From Campylobacter rectus (GTDB lineage Bacteria > Campylobacterota > Campylobacteria > Campylobacterales > Campylobacteraceae): DNA of 64,000 nt. Position 1 is the first letter of the stretch. Each line of letters starts with the position of its first letter. Position numbers and translations under genes: made by a program. The notes under the pieces were generated by a model. It was not told the origin of the DNA, made no database searches, and saw only the letters and a program-made list of their open reading frames with translations. Positions 18,560 through 26,552 of this stretch are shown here, in pieces. The DNA lies in the NCBI RefSeq assembly GCF_004803795.1, contig NZ_CP012543.1:62001-126000 (forward strand), read 5' to 3'.

Positions 18560-19711
18560 TTATCCTAGCTTGCCGTTTGTCGCACAGCTGTTTATCGGAT
18601 ATGACGTGAGTCCGTAATCTGCAGCTTCAACGTTCCAAAAGTCTAAATTCGCGCTGCGCGAGACGATATACTCAAAGCCCTTTTGATTTAGCTCGATCAA
18701 AATTTCAAATTCATTGCCGTTTTTGCAAACGATACTTTCGAAAAAGTGCGAAAAGCAGGCGATCTTCGCGTTTTCTTTCTGCATCGATTGATTTAACATG
18801 AGCTCCATGTTGCTTAGAATTTTAAATACCGTCTGGCTCGTCTCAAACCTGCCGAAGCGCGCATAATACTTCGCCAAATTTTGCTCATTTAGCGTAACGG
18901 CTTTGGTGCAGTTTTGCGTTATCTGCTCGTATATCACGCCAAAAAGCTCAATCGACGCATTTTGATTATCTATCGCCTTGTTTTCGTGGTTTTCGATGAC
19001 GACGAAGCCGTCTTTTATGCAAAATTTTTCGTTTTTGTAGTAAAAGCTCACCCTCGCGATCTCTTGTTCGAAGCGCTTTTTATAAGTGAAGGGCAGATAG
19101 GTCGTAATGCCCATTTTATCGATGATCGCAGAGCTTTTGACGCCGCCGTCCAGCTCGTGCTGCATAAAGTAGCGGATGAAGCTGCCCTGCTCGATATCAA
19201 AGCTATTTAAATACTCGATCTTGTCCAGGTACGCGCAACGGTAGAGCCGCACGAACTCGGAATTTAGCGAGATATTGATCTCGTCGGGGATGTCGCCGTA
19301 TTTTTCGCTCTGCGGCGCGTCGATGCGCTCTATGATATTCATCTGTTTTTCGACTTTGTCTTTTACAAAAATAGTGATTTTGACCTGCTGCATCTCATAA
19401 AAGCGCTTTATAGTCTCGGTCGCGCTTTTGGTGATGTCGGTCTTAAATTTTTTCGCGAGCTCCGATTTTTTAAGTGTCAGCGAAAAATCGCCGTTTTTTA
19501 GCTTGTTCTGCGAATACAGAAGATAAAGCAGCTCCTCATAAATCATCAAATGCGAGTAGGTCAAAAAGGTATTATCCACGACTATGACATAATAACAGCG
19601 CGTTACGGAGTATCTTTTGTTGTCTCTTAAAAAGTCGTTGTAAATTTTTAGTTTACTCGCGTTTTTCGATACCTTAAATACGTCGTAAGATTCTAAAAAT
19701 ATATTTTCCAT
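18560..19711 (-). CDS. Hypothetical protein, 383 aa, weakly Rep-like
   Basis: Starts MENIFLESYDVFKVSKNASK. The N-terminal half (about residues 60-230) looks helical with a possible winged-helix arrangement: LKKSELAKKFKTDITKSATETIKRFYEM resembles a replication-initiator or phage-type DNA-binding wing, and NSEFVRLYRCAYLDKIEYLNSF resembles plasmid Rep proteins. This is a weak impression only. No signal or membrane segment. Its upstream region is strongly AT-rich with a 13-bp inverted repeat that may be its operator. Confidence 0.65.
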   Translation of the reverse strand: MENIFLESYDVFKVSKNASKLKIYNDFLRDNKRYSVTRCYYVIVVDNTFLTYSHLMIYEELLYLLYSQNKLKNGDFSLTLKKSELAKKFKTDITKSATETIKRFYEMQQVKITIFVKDKVEKQMNIIERIDAPQSEKYGDIPDEINISLNSEFVRLYRCAYLDKIEYLNSFDIEQGSFIRYFMQHELDGGVKSSAIIDKMGITTYLPFTYKKRFEQEIARVSFYYKNEKFCIKDGFVVIENHENKAIDNQNASIELFGVIYEQITQNCTKAVTLNEQNLAKYYARFGRFETSQTVFKILSNMELMLNQSMQKENAKIACFSHFFESIVCKNGNEFEILIELNQKGFEYIVSRSANLDFWNVEAADYGLTSYPINSCATNGKLG

Positions 19712-20022
19712 ATTTCGCCTTAGGTCAAGATACTTTTGAAATATTACACCATATTTGTTTTAAGTTGTTTTAAATTTTATCTTAAGGATAAAAAATATCA
19801 GCGAGAAAATAATTCATAAAATTTCAATCATATTTTTAATATCAGCTTGAATATAATAAAATAATTTATAAAAATAGATTTTACGGTAAAATTTTGTATA
19901 AAAAATTTTAATACGAATAGAAAAATCTATTTTTTAAGCTAAAGTTAATAAATAAAGTTATATTATTTCTTTAAGAATAAGCATGCTTAGGATTAAATTT
20001 TATTAGGAAAGGACGGTTTGAA
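19712..20022. promoter_or_regulatory. AT-rich divergent promoter region with a 13-bp inverted repeat
   Basis: About 310 bases of very AT-rich DNA between the divergent 19711 gene and the dba-dsbI operon. AAAAATAGATTTT (19870-19882) and AAAATCTATTTTT (19922-19934) are exact inverted repeats 39 bases apart. No gene. The repeat may be a regulator site or cruciform; AT-rich iteron-like DNA next to a Rep-like protein is also a thought but no iterated repeats are visible. Confidence 0.5.
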
Positions 20023-20190
20023 ATGGAATTTCTTATTTTGACGCTATTTTTGATCAGCGGGCTTATATTATATTTTAAGCCGCAGAGGAAAAATTTAGCT
20101 ACGGGCTGTGCGGCGGCGGGCTGCGTAATATTGATCGCGCTGGAGCTTTACGTAAATTTATGGGTCGTCGTGCCGGTAGGCAACTTTTAG
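20023..20190 (+). CDS. dba: Small membrane protein, Dba-like
   Basis: 55 residues, MEFLILTLFLISGLILYF onward, two hydrophobic helices with a CAAAGC segment between them. AGGAAAGGA precedes the ATG. It lies nine bases before a dsbI-type gene, and in C. jejuni the small Dba protein is encoded directly upstream of DsbI and is needed for its proper production. The symbol rests on this position and size, not on sequence comparison. Confidence 0.65.
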   Translation: MEFLILTLFLISGLILYFKPQRKNLATGCAAAGCVILIALELYVNLWVVVPVGNF

Positions 20191-20199
20191 GGGGGCGAT

Positions 20200-20913
20200 A
20201 TGCAAAATTTAGAACAAAATCAAATTCTCGCCGCCGAGCGAGGGTTTTTTAACCTAATGTCGCTAGCCATCATCGCCCTTGTGGCGCTTCCGGTCGGTAT
20301 AGCCTGTTTGGCACTGGGCTTTGGTATGGGAGATAGCCCGTGCGTGATGTGCTGGGCGGAGAGGATCACGATGATCGCTATCAGCCTTATCGCGCTTTTT
20401 ATCCTTAGATACGGCCTAAGACCCGGCTACGTCGCGGCGCTTTTGCTGATGGCTTGTTGGGGGATGTTCAACGGCTTTATCCATTATAGCCTTGACGGTA
20501 CGTTCGGCGGCTACCTCGACATAAAACAGGGCTTCGGGCTTGAAATTTTAGGCGCGCACACGCAGCTTTGGGTCATTGTCGTAGATTTTTGCGTGATCGC
20601 ATTTTTGGCGGTCATATTTTTATGTAGCAAAAATTTAGGCGAGATAATGAAAAAGAGCGCGAGCGGCGAATATGGCGAGTTTTTGCGATATCTGCCTCTC
20701 GGCAAGATTGCAAATTTAATCTTCATCGTCATCATAGCCGCAAACTGCGCGCAGGCTTTCATCGTCTCAGGCCCGCCGCCGTATCTGGGCTCTAGCACGC
20801 CGGCTAGACTAAGTCTTGATCCCGCCAAATGGTTTTGGGAAAAAGATCACTGGCAAAGTGCGCTTGATTTTAGATTTGATTGGAATCCGGAGCTTCCGGA
20901 TCTGCCAAACTGA
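20200..20913 (+). CDS. dsbI: DsbB-family disulfide oxidoreductase, DsbI-like membrane half
   Basis: 237 residues with about five hydrophobic segments and the periplasmic thiol motif CVMCW (C48, C51). A second DsbB-like cysteine pair is not obvious (isolated Cys near residues 130, 145 and 186). C. jejuni DsbI is about twice this size because a beta-propeller domain is fused at its C-terminus; here that domain is the next gene. The C-terminus ends in a hydrophilic periplasmic tail. Likely accepts electrons from a periplasmic thiol oxidoreductase and passes them to quinone. Confidence 0.8.
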   Translation: MQNLEQNQILAAERGFFNLMSLAIIALVALPVGIACLALGFGMGDSPCVMCWAERITMIAISLIALFILRYGLRPGYVAALLLMACWGMFNGFIHYSLDGTFGGYLDIKQGFGLEILGAHTQLWVIVVDFCVIAFLAVIFLCSKNLGEIMKKSASGEYGEFLRYLPLGKIANLIFIVIIAANCAQAFIVSGPPPYLGSSTPARLSLDPAKWFWEKDHWQSALDFRFDWNPELPDLPN

Positions 20914-20924
20914 GGAGCAAAAAG

Positions 20925-21821
20925 ATGAAAAAGCTGATAATTTTTGCGGCGCTAGCGGCTCTGGCGTTTGGGTTTGAGTTTAACCTCGATAGCAAAGCAG
21001 GCGCGCTTGAGGGCGTGAAAGAGCTCGGTACGCCGAGTGCGGAAGTGAGCCTAAGCTTACAAAACGACGCGCCGATTACGGGAGCGGACTACGACGCAGA
21101 TAAAAAGCAGTTCGCGCTGATTTCTAAAAATAACGAATTCTACGTTGCGGACGAAAATTTAAAGCCGCTTAGATACGGCAAGCACGATCGCCACTTTATA
21201 ATGGAGATGGAAGCGACCGTGGGTGCTGCGTGGTATAAAAACGAGCTTGGCATGATAAGTTTTAATAAGACTTTCGTCTTTTATGAGCCTACGGATGGGC
21301 TGGGCGCAGAGGAGCAAAACAGCCAGTGGAGGCACTTGAGCGAGGGCTGGGATAAATGGAAGCTAAACGATCTCGGCAACAAAGGGCGCTTCTCCACGCT
21401 TCGAGCAAAGCAGCAGTATATCCTCGGCTGGGATTACGACGCGGCTGCGAATAAATTTATCGTTGCGTCCGTGCCTAATGACGTGAGGGATTATTGGAGC
21501 GTGGCGGTGTTTGACGGCGACGATAAGATGATTTTGGAGGAATTTATTCCGCAAATCGGCTCAAATTTAAAACTAAAAGAGAGCAGGAGCCTAGGTGAAT
21601 ATTACGTCACGGGCATCGACGCTCAGCCTGATGCCGTTTATCTTTTGAGTAAAAATTTCTCGACCATTTTAAAGTTAAATTTGCAAACTCATAAGATTGA
21701 GGATGCATATAGTTTTAGCGGAGCGGCAAACGCAAGAGCGCTTGCGGTGAAGGACGGTAAATTTTATGTTTTTTCGCGTGAAGGCAAAGAAAATAAAGTT
21801 TTCATATACGATATGAAATAA
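20925..21821 (+). CDS. Periplasmic beta-propeller-like protein, DsbI C-terminal-domain homologue
   Basis: 299 residues from ATG 20925 (MKKLIIFAALAALAFGFEF, signal peptide; an in-frame ATG 45 bases upstream overlaps dsbI and lacks a good RBS, while GAGGAGC precedes 20925). Contains repeated beta-strand blades (for example DADKKQFALISKNNEFYVAD, AVYLLSKNFSTILKLNLQTH, VKDGKFYVFSREGKENKVFI) and the block KHDRHFIMEMEATVG. This looks like the C-terminal propeller of large DsbI proteins, split off as a free periplasmic subunit. Eleven bases after dsbI. Confidence 0.7.
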   Translation: MKKLIIFAALAALAFGFEFNLDSKAGALEGVKELGTPSAEVSLSLQNDAPITGADYDADKKQFALISKNNEFYVADENLKPLRYGKHDRHFIMEMEATVGAAWYKNELGMISFNKTFVFYEPTDGLGAEEQNSQWRHLSEGWDKWKLNDLGNKGRFSTLRAKQQYILGWDYDAAANKFIVASVPNDVRDYWSVAVFDGDDKMILEEFIPQIGSNLKLKESRSLGEYYVTGIDAQPDAVYLLSKNFSTILKLNLQTHKIEDAYSFSGAANARALAVKDGKFYVFSREGKENKVFIYDMK

Positions 21822-21843
21822 AGCCCACATTTAAGGAGAAGAG

Positions 21844-24135
21844 ATGCAAAGACGTTCTTTCTTAAAAGGCGCGGGAGCGGCTCTAGCTACGGCGGGAGCC
21901 TCTCCAAGCCTATTTGGTATGGAGCAGTTTGAGGTGGATTTTAAACCCAAATCCTATAAAAACGAACAGGGCGTAGAGTATCACTACCTTACCTGTCCTA
22001 GAAACTGCCGCGACGCCTGTTCGATGATCGCAGAGATCAAAGACGGTAAGATGGTTAGCATCAAGGGCGATCCGAAGCACCCTCTAACGCAAGGTACGGT
22101 CTGCGTCAAAGGTCATACCTACGCAATGCACCTATACAACGCCGATCGCATAATGTATCCGATGAAGCGCGTCGGTAAAAAGTGCGAGGGTAAATGGGAG
22201 CGTATCAGCTGGGATCAAGCGCTAAAAGAGATAGCCGCCAAGCTCACCGAGATCAAGGCAAAATACGGCGGCGAGGCGCTGACGGAATTTGTCTATTCAG
22301 GCAACGAAGGACATATCTCAAAGACGATCGCGCCTGGAAATTTCTTTGAAAAATACGGCGCTACGAGGCTTGTGCGTAACCCGTGCGATTGGCCGCGCTA
22401 TGCAGGTACGCCGAGCGTCATCGGTACGGACTTTTCAAAAGACGCGCTGGAAGTCGATGAGAGCGATATGTATATCAGCTGGGGCTCAAACGAAGCCTAT
22501 ACGGCGGTGCACTGGATTAGATTTGCCCACCGCGTCAAAAAGCGAGGCGGCAAGATCATCGTCATAAATACGATCAGAATTCCGCTCGCAAACCAGGCCG
22601 ATATGTTTATCCAGCTAAAGCCTTCAAGCGATCCGGCATTTTGTCTAGCGGTCTGCAAATTTTTGATAGAAGAAGATCTATATGATCATGAATTCGTAGA
22701 AAAATATACAACCGGCTTTGAAGATCTAGTACATGAGTGCTCACTCTACACTTATGGCGAACTATCTGAAATGTGCGGAGCAAGCGTAGATCAAATCAAA
22801 GTCTTTGCTAGAGAATACGCTCACGCAAAAGCACCGGCTATCATGCATGGCGACGGCGGGCAAAGACACTTTAACGGCGCAAGGCTGGTGCGCGCGGTTA
22901 CCTTCTTGCCGGTGCTTACGGGCTGCCTTACAAAACTTGGCGGCGGATTATTCTGGGCTTACGTGCATGTAAAAGGTTGCTTTAACTTCGATAACTGCAT
23001 GCCAGATCTTTCGCCAAAAGACGCAGAGGGCAAAAAGATAGAGCGCCAGCAGGTAAGCTACGTAGAATTTGGCAAAGGCATCCAAAAGGAAAATCCGACC
23101 TATTTGGGTAAGCCGATAAATACGGTAATTCGCGCCTGTATCAACTACAACTCAAATTTAATGGTCACCGCGCCGAATACAAATTTAATCAAAAAGCGCG
23201 TGATGGACGACGACTTTTTCTTAGTAGTCATCGATCCTTACGACATCGACACCTGCGACTACGCGGACTACGTATTGCCGGGCGTTACCTTTATGGAGAG
23301 CGAGGATATTCAAAACGATCAAATTTCAGGCTACGTCTGCTACAACGCTCAAAGCGTCAAACCGCTGGGCGAAGCCAAGACGAATTTGGAATTTTTTAAC
23401 GCTCTAGCCAAGGCGATGGGATATACCGAGGAGTGCTTCGACTGGGATAGCGAGACGGTTTGTAGAAGGTTTTTAGATACGGAATTTGCCAAAAAGCAAA
23501 ACATCACCTATGAAAAGCTAAAAAGCGTGGGCTGGATTAAGCCGTTTAGAACGCCTGAGACGATGAAAGATCAGTTCCCTTACTACCCTTATGCGCCGAA
23601 GGATAAGCTGGTATTCGGCACTAAAAGCGGCAAGTGCGAGCTCTACTCCGAAGCTTTCAAGGACGCAGGCTATCATCCGGTGATCGATCTTGACGACGAT
23701 TGGGATTACTACGAAAAACATAAAAATTTCGGCAAAGATTATTTGAAAAAGTATCCGCTTTATTTTATGACGCCGGGCACGCAGCTACAGGATAACTCAA
23801 ACTGGGGCAATATGCCTTACATCCTAAAACGCGTCATCGTAAAGGGCAACGCCGAGCTATTTATGACGCGCGAGGATATGCTGGCGCGCGGTATCAAAGA
23901 GGGCGATACGGTCGAGGCCACGAATGAAAAGGGTACGGCGATATTTACGGCGGTCGAGACCAATCAGATGCAGCCGGGCATCGTCTATGCGTGGAATAAT
24001 ATCTGGGTCAAAGTCACCAAGTCTCGCACGGGAGCAAACATCCTTTGCTCAGACGGAGTGAGTGATTTAGGCAACGGATCGACCTACACTGCAAGCTTTT
24101 GCGAAGTGCGAAAAGCGGCGCAGCAGATGAGTTGA
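21844..24135 (+). CDS. Molybdopterin oxidoreductase, DMSO-reductase family (DmsA-like)
   Basis: 763 residues. N-terminal twin-arginine signal RRSFLKG (residues 3-9), so exported folded to the periplasm. [4Fe-4S] ligands C51, C55, C59 and C87. Molybdopterin domains follow, then a C-terminal dinucleotide-binding domain (GDTVEATNEKGTAIF). The molybdenum-ligand region reads NPCDWPRYAGTPSVIG near residue 180; I cannot tell whether Cys, Asp or another residue binds Mo, so the substrate (DMSO, other S- or N-oxide, or a sulfur compound) is open. Operon order A-B-D-C is that of a periplasmic, membrane-anchored respiratory reductase. Confidence 0.88.
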   Translation: MQRRSFLKGAGAALATAGASPSLFGMEQFEVDFKPKSYKNEQGVEYHYLTCPRNCRDACSMIAEIKDGKMVSIKGDPKHPLTQGTVCVKGHTYAMHLYNADRIMYPMKRVGKKCEGKWERISWDQALKEIAAKLTEIKAKYGGEALTEFVYSGNEGHISKTIAPGNFFEKYGATRLVRNPCDWPRYAGTPSVIGTDFSKDALEVDESDMYISWGSNEAYTAVHWIRFAHRVKKRGGKIIVINTIRIPLANQADMFIQLKPSSDPAFCLAVCKFLIEEDLYDHEFVEKYTTGFEDLVHECSLYTYGELSEMCGASVDQIKVFAREYAHAKAPAIMHGDGGQRHFNGARLVRAVTFLPVLTGCLTKLGGGLFWAYVHVKGCFNFDNCMPDLSPKDAEGKKIERQQVSYVEFGKGIQKENPTYLGKPINTVIRACINYNSNLMVTAPNTNLIKKRVMDDDFFLVVIDPYDIDTCDYADYVLPGVTFMESEDIQNDQISGYVCYNAQSVKPLGEAKTNLEFFNALAKAMGYTEECFDWDSETVCRRFLDTEFAKKQNITYEKLKSVGWIKPFRTPETMKDQFPYYPYAPKDKLVFGTKSGKCELYSEAFKDAGYHPVIDLDDDWDYYEKHKNFGKDYLKKYPLYFMTPGTQLQDNSNWGNMPYILKRVIVKGNAELFMTREDMLARGIKEGDTVEATNEKGTAIFTAVETNQMQPGIVYAWNNIWVKVTKSRTGANILCSDGVSDLGNGSTYTASFCEVRKAAQQMS

Positions 24136-24301
24136 GCCTGCTTGTCTTACGACTAATGTTTAAATTTTAGGCGATACGGAGCTTAGGCAAACAAATACGA
24201 CGCGACCGAAAGTCGTGTTGTGCTTTAGGTGGGTGCAGGGAGCGCTTGCGCTTCCGCTCGCAGGGCGGACTTTGTTCGCCCGAGAAGTAAAGGAAGAAAA
24301 A
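24136..24301 (+). promoter_or_regulatory. GC-rich structured gap between catalytic and iron-sulfur genes
   Basis: 166 bases without a gene, in an operon whose other gaps are 0-22 bases. Several small hairpins are visible: ACGACGCGAC/GTCG-TGTTGT (about 24198-24222), GGAGCGCTTGCGCTTCC (about 24239-24255) and GGGCG/CGCCC (about 24263-24281). May be an mRNA stabiliser or processing site that changes the subunit ratio. Confidence 0.45.
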
Positions 24302-24853
24302 ATGAAACGAAAACAAGGATTTTTATTTGATTACAACTTTTGTATAGGTTGTAAGGCGTGTGAAATTTCATGTCAGGTCTATCACAACCAAGACCCCGAT
24401 ATCAACTGGCGCCACGTCGATATGATGCTCATCCATGAAGACGAGATCGAAAAGGAAATTTTCATCACGCACTCGTGCCACCATTGCGACGAGCCTGCAT
24501 GTATGGACGTCTGCCCCGTAGGAGCCTACATTAAGCTTGAAAACGGCATAGTTCAGCCGCTGCACGATAAATGCATCGGCTGCGGATACTGCATCGTAGC
24601 CTGTCCTTACGGATCGATAACCAAGGGCAAAGACGGCAAAGCACAAAAGTGCAACCTCTGCGCCGAGAAGCTCGAGCGCGGCGAGGAGCCTGCGTGCGTG
24701 GCGGGTTGTCCTTGCGACGTGCTAAAGCTAGTCGACGCGGGCGTGAGCGATAGCGCGGGGATGGAGAAAGAGATGCCGGGCTTTAAGCGATTTTTTACGA
24801 AGCCGAACATCCGCTTCTATCCTCGCATGAAGCGCAACGAGTTTATCCACTAA
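24302..24853 (+). CDS. Four-cluster ferredoxin subunit (DmsB-like)
   Basis: 183 residues from ATG 24302 (AAAGGAAG upstream; an upstream in-frame start lies in the structured gap). Four cysteine clusters: CIGCKACEISC, CHHCDEPACMDVC, CIGCGYCIVAC and CNLC...CVAGCPC, the standard set for electron transfer from the NrfD-type anchor to the molybdoenzyme. No signal peptide, so it would be co-exported with the Tat-signal subunit. Confidence 0.9.
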   Translation: MKRKQGFLFDYNFCIGCKACEISCQVYHNQDPDINWRHVDMMLIHEDEIEKEIFITHSCHHCDEPACMDVCPVGAYIKLENGIVQPLHDKCIGCGYCIVACPYGSITKGKDGKAQKCNLCAEKLERGEEPACVAGCPCDVLKLVDAGVSDSAGMEKEMPGFKRFFTKPNIRFYPRMKRNEFIH

Positions 24854-24863
24854 GGATAAAAAG

Positions 24864-25511
24864 ATGCGTAATTTAAAGCAGAGCCTTTGCGTCGAGGACT
24901 TTTTGAGGCAGGTATTTTTGGTGCCTCTTACCGGTGAAAATTTGGACGAGCTTTTAAATTTGACGCAGGATTTCGCGCCTAAGCTTAAAGAGCATAAATT
25001 TATCCTCGAATTTGCCGAATGCAAAAGCGAGCCAAGCTTAATTGATGAAATTCGCTACGAATTCAATAAGCTCTTCGTAGGTCCTAAGCGCCCCAAAGCC
25101 GAGCCTTACGAGTCGGTGTATTTCGACTATCAAACGATGTTCGGGGCAAAGACGATGCAGGTGCGAAGCTTTTACGAGAGCTCTGGGCTAAAGCTCGAGG
25201 ATGCGCAGCTTGATAAATTTCCCGACGATTTCATCGGGTACGAGTTGCAATATCTTTATTTTCTAAGTTTTAGCGCGCTAAAGGCGGAGGATGAGGCTAA
25301 ATTTAACGAAATTTTGCGTAAAAAGGCGGAATTTATCGCCGCTCATCCGTCGCAGTGGTTTTGCAAATTTGCCGCTCGCTGCGATGAGCACGCAAATTTA
25401 GACGTTTGGAAGAGCTTCGGGAACTTTTTAAATCTCTACTTAAATAGCGAGATGGATGCGCTGAAAAGTGCGCTAAAAGATCCTGAAATTTTTAAAAATT
25501 TAAAGGAATGA
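24864..25511 (+). CDS. TorD/DmsD-family chaperone
   Basis: 215 residues with the family pattern: NKLFVGPKRPKAEPYESVYFD, then VRSFYESSGL and FPDDFIGYELQYLYFL. These cytoplasmic chaperones bind the Tat signal of the molybdoenzyme and assist cofactor loading. Ten bases after the iron-sulfur subunit and overlapping the region of the anchor-gene start. Confidence 0.88.
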   Translation: MRNLKQSLCVEDFLRQVFLVPLTGENLDELLNLTQDFAPKLKEHKFILEFAECKSEPSLIDEIRYEFNKLFVGPKRPKAEPYESVYFDYQTMFGAKTMQVRSFYESSGLKLEDAQLDKFPDDFIGYELQYLYFLSFSALKAEDEAKFNEILRKKAEFIAAHPSQWFCKFAARCDEHANLDVWKSFGNFLNLYLNSEMDALKSALKDPEIFKNLKE

Positions 25512-25513
25512 CG

Positions 25514-26401
25514 ATGGTACAGACGACTTGGGGATGGCTCATAGTCATCTATTTGTTTCTAGGCGGTTTAGGTGCCGGGGCGTTTTTATGCTCGGCTTTG
25601 GCTTACAAGGGCTTTTTGGGTTCATTAAACGAGAGGTTTTATAAATTCGGCTTTCTGCTAGCGCCCGTTGCGGTGATAATAGGAACCGCGCTTTTGCTAT
25701 TTGACTTGGCGCCGAGCGCCGCGATAAATCCTCTTAAAATTTTACAGCTCTACACGCGCCCTGTTTCGATGATGAGCATAGGTACGTATCTGCTTACGTT
25801 TTTTATCGTAGTCAGCGTTTTGGTGCTTTTGCAGATCAAAAAAAGCGGTAAAATTTGCGATATGATGCTCACGCTCGGAGCTATTTTGGCGCTTGGAGTT
25901 ATGGGATATACGGGGCTACTGCTTTACGTCGTAAAGGCGATCCCGCTTTGGGCTAGCGTGTGGCTGCCGATTTTATTTACGATCTCCGCGATCTCTACGG
26001 GGCTTAGTGCAAACGCCGCCGCTACGCTAAATGCAGGGCACGGGCTAAGCCGCTGTGCGCATAAATTTCACGTCGCGTTAGTTGCGCTTGAGATCGTTGC
26101 GGTACTAGCGCTATTTGCTAGCGTAAGAAGCGAGGCTGCAGGCATGGCTAGCGTAACCAAGATAGTCAGCGGCTCGCTTGCGCCAATGTTTTGGATAGGC
26201 TTTGTCGTGTTTGGGCTTGCTTTGCCGCTGCTAGGCGGAAGCAAATTTATGCTTCGCAGCTGCAGTGTGAATACAGACGGTAGCGTCTGTGCGCACGGCG
26301 GCGAGGAGGTAAAAAGCTGTGTTTATAACGAATACGGCGTGCTTATAGGCGGCTTTTGCCTAAGAGCGTTTATCGTGCTGGGTGCGGTTTATATATTTTA
26401 A
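25514..26401 (+). CDS. NrfD/DmsC-type membrane anchor
   Basis: 295 residues with about eight hydrophobic segments and the N-terminal GGLGAGAFL motif of NrfD/PsrC-type quinol-oxidising anchors. I prefer ATG 25514 to the ATG at 25508 because AAAGGA (25502-25507) abuts the latter but is well spaced from 25514. A hydrophilic loop near the C-terminus is Cys-rich (SCSVNTDGSVCAHGG...SC), unusual for this family. The operon ends with a strong terminator. Confidence 0.88.
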   Translation: MVQTTWGWLIVIYLFLGGLGAGAFLCSALAYKGFLGSLNERFYKFGFLLAPVAVIIGTALLLFDLAPSAAINPLKILQLYTRPVSMMSIGTYLLTFFIVVSVLVLLQIKKSGKICDMMLTLGAILALGVMGYTGLLLYVVKAIPLWASVWLPILFTISAISTGLSANAAATLNAGHGLSRCAHKFHVALVALEIVAVLALFASVRSEAAGMASVTKIVSGSLAPMFWIGFVVFGLALPLLGGSKFMLRSCSVNTDGSVCAHGGEEVKSCVYNEYGVLIGGFCLRAFIVLGAVYIF

Positions 26402-26419
26402 CCCCTCCTTTCTGATACC

Positions 26420-26442
26420 GGTCGGGCATCCGCCCGACCTTT
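26420..26442 (+). terminator. Terminator of the dsbI-dms operon
   Basis: GGTCGGGC-ATCC-GCCCGACC (26420-26439) followed by TTT. Perfect 8-bp GC-rich stem 19 bases after the anchor gene. Confidence 0.9.
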
Positions 26443-26515
26443 AAATTTTAACTTTAAATTGTAATTTTTTGATAGATTGCTAAAAACGACGTCGCATTAA
26501 GCGATTCTTGATTTT

Positions 26516-26552
26516 AAATAGGCTACCTCAAAATTATTGGTAGGCTATTTTT
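26516..26552. terminator. Bidirectional hairpin terminator
   Basis: AAATAGGCTACC (26516-26527) pairs with GGTAGGCTATTT (26539-26550), one mismatch, with TTTTT after and AAAA-rich DNA before. It overlaps the stop of the minus-strand gene at 26551 and separates it from the dms operon. Confidence 0.75.
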
